64,000 nt of DNA from Alligator mississippiensis. Its lineage: Eukaryota; Chordata; Crocodylia; Alligatoridae. A program made the translations under genes and the position numbers. This document shows positions 59,561-64,000 of the stretch, one piece after another; position 1 is the first letter of the stretch; every line of letters begins with the position of its first letter. The notes beneath the pieces were generated by a model. The model searched no databases. It was given only the letters and a program-made list of their open reading frames with translations, and was not told where the DNA came from. Location of the stretch: positions 303,754,956 through 303,818,955 of the forward strand of contig NC_081824.1 in NCBI RefSeq assembly GCF_030867095.1, read 5' to 3'.

Positions 59561-59850
59561 CTATTGAATTAGGATTTCTCTCTAGAGAGATTGTATGGTA
59601 CCTCTCAGTTGAAAAATCTACTATTTTTGATTCAATGCAGTCTTTGATGCAGAGTGCAACTCCCCCACCAGTACGACCTGCTCTATCATTCCTATATAAT
59701 TTGTATCCTGGTATTACAGCATTCCATTGATTTTTCTCATTCTACAATGTTTCGGAGATACCCAAGTATCTTTCTCTGAGTATAATCTACACTTTAGTTA
59801 TTTTATATCAAAGTACTGGAGGCTTCAAGAGCCGTGTTGCTAAAAAAAAT

Positions 59851-62636
59851 AAAATAAAATGTTACAGTACATTAAGAGGCATTTTGAGATTTTAATGACA
59901 AACTGAAGCTTGCACAGTTGTTTTTAAGTTATTAAAGGTTTAATAAACAAATCTTCAAATAACCATTACATGGGCTAATACGATTTATCTGGACTTTGCC
60001 ACATTTTCTACTATAAATAACTCTAAAGCCAGTCCTTGGCAGCAGGACACTTAACAGGCTTTGATGGTTTTGTAGTGAGAGCTGGGAGTGTCTGGGAGAA
60101 CCCACCTGGTGAGTAAGCTCACATTTTAAAACGGAGTTTTTTTAATGCTCATAGCTCTAGTAAGAGAACTATAAAAGGAAGAGGTAAGAGAGGGAGGATC
60201 CATCTTGTGTATAATGATTCTGAACGTTAGTGTCTTTAGAGAAAAAAAGCTTGCACAAATGCTGAGTTATTCTGTTTTAACTGGTCAGATACAGAAATCT
60301 ATCATCAAATGTCCCCCAAAAAATGCTGTTTTCCAATACTAACTATAACATTTCAAACGAAAAATGATTGATTGTAATTCCCTTACATTCAAAGACATAG
60401 GAAAAATGATATTTGAGAATCATAACTGTAACATGCTCCAAATTAAGTTACTGAGCCAGAACAAATATAAAACAATAATTTTCATGCCTTCATTTTATGC
60501 ACACAAATTTAGGATGCATATCCAAATTCTTGTCTCCTAGCTACCTTATGGAAGTCAAAGATTGGGTATTTAAGAGAGAATTCCTCAAATTTGCTGTTGC
60601 CAAATGGAAAGTTAAACATCAACGTGACTGAAAGTTTACTCTTAATTATCTAGAGAAACATGAACATATTAAAGAAATTAAAATATTTTTCTTTGCTAAT
60701 TCTTTACTGTTTCAGGTAAATTTGCCAGGTTGTACTCCTTTAGTACATTAAACAATGTTTCTATAAGCATTTCATAAAGACTAGCGTTGTCTGAAAGGCC
60801 AGTGTAATGCTTTAAATGGATTAAATCCCTTAAACTAGGGAAATCTATTTGTGCATGTGAGAAAAGGTTCATTCTCTTCTGAATTACTCTGCTATAGTTT
60901 TTCTGTAGAAGAAATTACATTTATTAAAGGATAAGCTTTTATTTATATAGTCTTGGCTACATTTTTGCAGTATATTTACTTACTTTGTTTTGAACTATAC
61001 AGCAGTATGGCATGAGTTTTCTGCATGGCATAATGCATGAAGCAAAGAGCTCCGTGAATGCAAACTCTCCTAAAAATTGGTTACTTTGCCATTAAGTCAA
61101 TTTAAATGATAAAGTCTTAGTTGTCATACCCAACTTCCAGTAGTATTGAAAATGATCAATTGTCTGCAAGTTGCTTTTGCCATTGTTTCTCCTGACAGTA
61201 TTCACTGGAATTCATAGTAGCTGTTTGCTAAGGATTTTATTTTTAGTAACCCCTTTTAGCAGAAGAAAGGGAAGTTTGCTACCTTTAGAATTCCAATGCC
61301 TTGAAAGGCACACAAATGATCTATGGAGGTTTTTTAGCAAAGTCTTCTTGATTTGTCAGTAGAAAAATAGCAGCAATAGTAACCATGTTAGTGCTTGCAT
61401 GGTAGTATGTGACAATTAGGAAAGCAATGACTTTCTTTTCTTTCATGTTAATTATATGCTATGGGTATAGGAAATGTGAACTTACTGTGCTGTGGGACCC
61501 TGGTTCGTTACGTGTAAATGAAGATGGTTCCAGCCCCAGTTACATGCAAAGAAACTGCATTTAGCCTGTAAAATAATCTTCCAGTGTTAATTATCTCAAG
61601 TTTATTATATTTTTGTTCTTTTGAAACAAAACATTTTATGTGCAAACAGATCTGAATTTAAGCTATTTGCAAAATTGTCAAATACTTTAAAATTCTATAG
61701 AAATGTCCTAAGAGCGCTGATATTTGCTGAGTTGCATCTGTTTACATCTGATGAATTTCTCCTTGTGTTAGCTATGTTGCATACAATACAGTGCCTGTGC
61801 TTCATTACAGTGTAAATATATACCCTGCCTTTTTACGTATTGTATTGTGTATCAAAATGTAATGATCTGATACTAATGAAATATAAATCACATGTTAAAA
61901 ATAGAAGGTAACTGCATTTTTAAGTTGCCTTTTTATTACACATATTTTACTGACATATATTCTAGGAGTAGTTTAGTCAGAAATCCAGTCAGGTTTCTGG
62001 TAATTAGGTTTAAGAGCATCATTTATTTCTCATTACAGTCATTTGAACGAAAATGCGTACAGCTTGATGGGACGCTAATGCTAAAAGCTAACATAGGATT
62101 GTAATGTACTAACATATAATATTTAAGTCATATTGACTACTAGAGCATTCCTGGCAGAAGTAAACAAGTATTGCAATTCTCAGTTTTGAAATGGTAATAT
62201 ACAATTCAAGAAAAGCATTGTTAATAAGTTCCTCTCTGGAAATGCTGCATGTTGTACTAAATATATCAACAGTTTACAGTGTAGTGCTTTACTGTAATTT
62301 TAGCAGTTTTGTTTCTTTTGTTCAAGGTTCTCTAAAGCCAGTGTTGTAGCCTGGACAGATGCTTCTAATGAATGACCAGAACATTTTCATTTGAGTGAAA
62401 AAAGAAATGAAATGTTTACTAATCCCAGTCATCAGTGAACAGAAATTCTTTAATACAAAACAACAGTACTACTGCTTGGTTGCAAACACAATGGTGTAAG
62501 TTAATGAGACAGTGAAAAATTTAACTCTGAGTTTCCTTTTTTCTTTGTTTTAACTTAAATATTTGTATTCCTTTATGTGTCTACCAATCCAATGGGGAAA
62601 AAAAAGTTTAACCAAACTAAATATAGATGTGGCCAT
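59851..62636. other. Intronic DNA without recognised gene
   Basis: Long AT-rich stretch free of recognised repeats. Frames of 60-70 codons show no domain. Such repeat-poor intronic DNA could hold conserved non-coding elements, but none can be shown from one sequence. Confidence 0.55.
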
Positions 62637-62644
62637 ACAATCAC

Positions 62645-62997
62645 TAAGGACTTATTTAATTCACGATTTTGTGGAAACTGCAAAATCCACAATTGTCCAT
62701 TAAATCAACTTTAAATAAAAACCTTAAAAATAAAATTCTGGCTCCTCAGTGGGAGCCAGCAATCTTCGCTGCCTTGCAGTCTGTCTGGGAGGGGAAGACA
62801 CTGGCTAGTGGGGCAGCATGAAGGGCAGCCAGCAGCCAAGATAGTGGCTGCCTCCCTGTCCTTTCTCTCCCCAGGGCCTCTATACCAATCAGCGGCAAGG
62901 GGTTCGGTTGCTGGGAAATGCCCGTGAAATTGGCTCTTCGTGCTGCAGCCAAGCCACAAAAATTACTTTGTTTGGTTGTGAATTAAGTAGCTTTCTA
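62645..62997. mobile_element. Palindromic hAT-like MITE (family C) with target duplication
   Basis: TAAGGACTTATTTAATTCACG at the left and the inverted TAGAAAGCTACTTAATTCACA at the right are related termini. ACAATCAC (62637-62644) and ACAGTCAC (62998-63005) form an 8-bp duplication with one mismatch. The termini match the element at 45909-46325. Confidence 0.75.
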
Positions 62998-63005
62998 ACA
63001 GTCAC

Positions 63006-63949
63006 GTATCTGTGGAATCTAGTGCACATCTTGTGAAAACCTACCAAAGCAGCCCTCTTATAAGCTGTACTAATTACAGTAATGCAGCTGGAATATTGAG
63101 CATAATGGTTGTATTTTTCAGTGCCCCAATTGTAACTACTCAGCTCTCAGTCAGAATCACCTGTGAATTTTTTTAAAAATTATCATGCAGTTAGGTTGCA
63201 TGGAATACCATGCTGTTCCTTGTGACATCACTTTCCTGATATCAGTCATGAACTAAATACTTACCTAGCAGTCTACGTGGGAGAAAATGTACACCTGAAG
63301 ACATGTTGTTTTGAATACCCATGATCCGTAGCAAATTGTATCTAGTAGCACAGTAATGAAGAGAGAGGTATTATTTATAATGCCGACTATAAGGAATATG
63401 TAGAAGCTTGTATATGCAAGTTTAAAGTGTATCTAAAATTATAATAATTCAAATCAAAAGCCTGAGAGACATTACTTTGCTGTAGTTGTTAAGGACTATA
63501 CTTATTTAATGTATTGGAAAAACAAATTCTTAGCTTTATCACATCCAATCTGATTCTTCTCTTAAGATTGCACAAAGCCTTCCCAGCATATATTTGAGTG
63601 ATGGGGATGTTGGATGCAACTGAACCAGAGAAGGGGTTCAATTATCTTTTTTTGTTTAGGTTCTGTGTCTTTTATTAGATTTAGAAGGTCACACTTACCT
63701 GTAAAGTTATGGAGATGGGAAGAATTCTCGCTGGGGAGAGTTACATGATTCTGTTTGCAGGATTTAGCTATCAGGTTTCAGGGGTGATCCATCTGTTCTT
63801 TGCTTAAAACCATCCTGTTGCTCTACATGTAATAAGTATGATAGAAAAGAAAAACTTACTTTAGCCTCTGTCAGGATGGTAGGAATTTGAATGCCTACAA
63901 TAAGTTGTGGACTCTTTTTAGTGCATCTTCAGTCAGCATGAGTCTAGTA
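63006..63949. other. Intronic DNA without recognised gene
   Basis: AT-rich, nothing recognised. Confidence 0.5.
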
Positions 63950-64000
63950 CAGGGGTGGGCAAAATGTAGCCTATGGACAGGGTCTAGACTGCCAGGCCAT
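63950..64000 (+). mobile_element. hAT-like element, cut by the window edge
   Basis: CAGGGGTGGGCAAAATG matches the terminus near 9894 (CAGGGGTGGGCAAAACA). Only the first 51 bp are present. Confidence 0.6.

Larger units (their letters stand above)
57085..59850 (-). mobile_element. L3-like CR1 LINE, old, with nested insertions
   Basis: The 3' tail is at the left: on the minus strand TGGTCTGACCCAG.. then CTTATGTT followed by ATTCT repeats. RT is visible at 58933-58655 (DIVYLDFQKASDKVPYQRL, WVSQGSVLGP), and the endonuclease at about 59740-59640 (GYKLYRNDRAGRTGGGVAL). Two insertions interrupt it: 57249-57765 and about 59015-59560. Many stops show it is long dead. Confidence 0.75.

Overview
The window looks like nuclear DNA from a sauropsid, most likely a crocodilian. 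It holds a vertebrate CpG-island promoter with one coding exon, several CR1-family LINEs (one with an open reading frame of about 970 codons), many small hAT-type elements, a Penelope-like fragment and a gammaretrovirus-like provirus. The species call is inference from repeat content; no species-diagnostic gene is present.

Layout. Positions 1-1000 hold two small DNA-transposon remnants. Positions of about 1040-1960 form a CpG island with a perfect CRE, GC boxes and the first coding exon of CASK (1604-1662), which ends in a consensus splice donor at 1663. No later CASK exon could be seen, so everything from 1663 to 64000 reads as CASK intron 1, over 62 kb, open at the right edge. The intron is AT-rich single-copy-looking DNA broken up by repeats.

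Repeat layout. 6.8-7.2 kb: old LINE 3' end. 8.3-12.9 kb: cluster of hAT-like elements. 13.68-14.23 kb: short Penelope-like element with long inverted arms, hammerhead-like cores and a perfect 13-bp target duplication. 14.5-21 kb: more hAT-like and GC-rich elements and a tRNA-SINE-like piece. 23.7 kb: truncated CR1 3' end. 27.74-39.00 kb: nested composite, in which a small hAT-like element (8-bp duplication GCTCTAAG at both outer edges) was split by a minus-strand provirus (27815-35528) and apparently by a plus-strand CR1 (to 38915). 39.5 kb: perfect (GATA)30. 39.9-41.8 kb: CR1-type LINE with its RT core missing. 42-47.5 kb: MITEs, a Tigger-like element, a decayed LINE RT and an unclassified segment. 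47.7-49.1 kb: truncated minus-strand CR1. 53.6-63 kb: old LINE pieces with hAT elements inserted in them.

The only host gene is CASK, a membrane-associated guanylate kinase scaffold with a CaM-kinase-like N-terminal domain. All other coding signals belong to mobile elements. The provirus is broken in every gene. The CR1 frame is uninterrupted but lacks a clear ORF1 and 5' UTR. The most interesting items are the Penelope-like element, the TGA-CGG gag/pol boundary and mixed affinities of the provirus, and the triple nesting.
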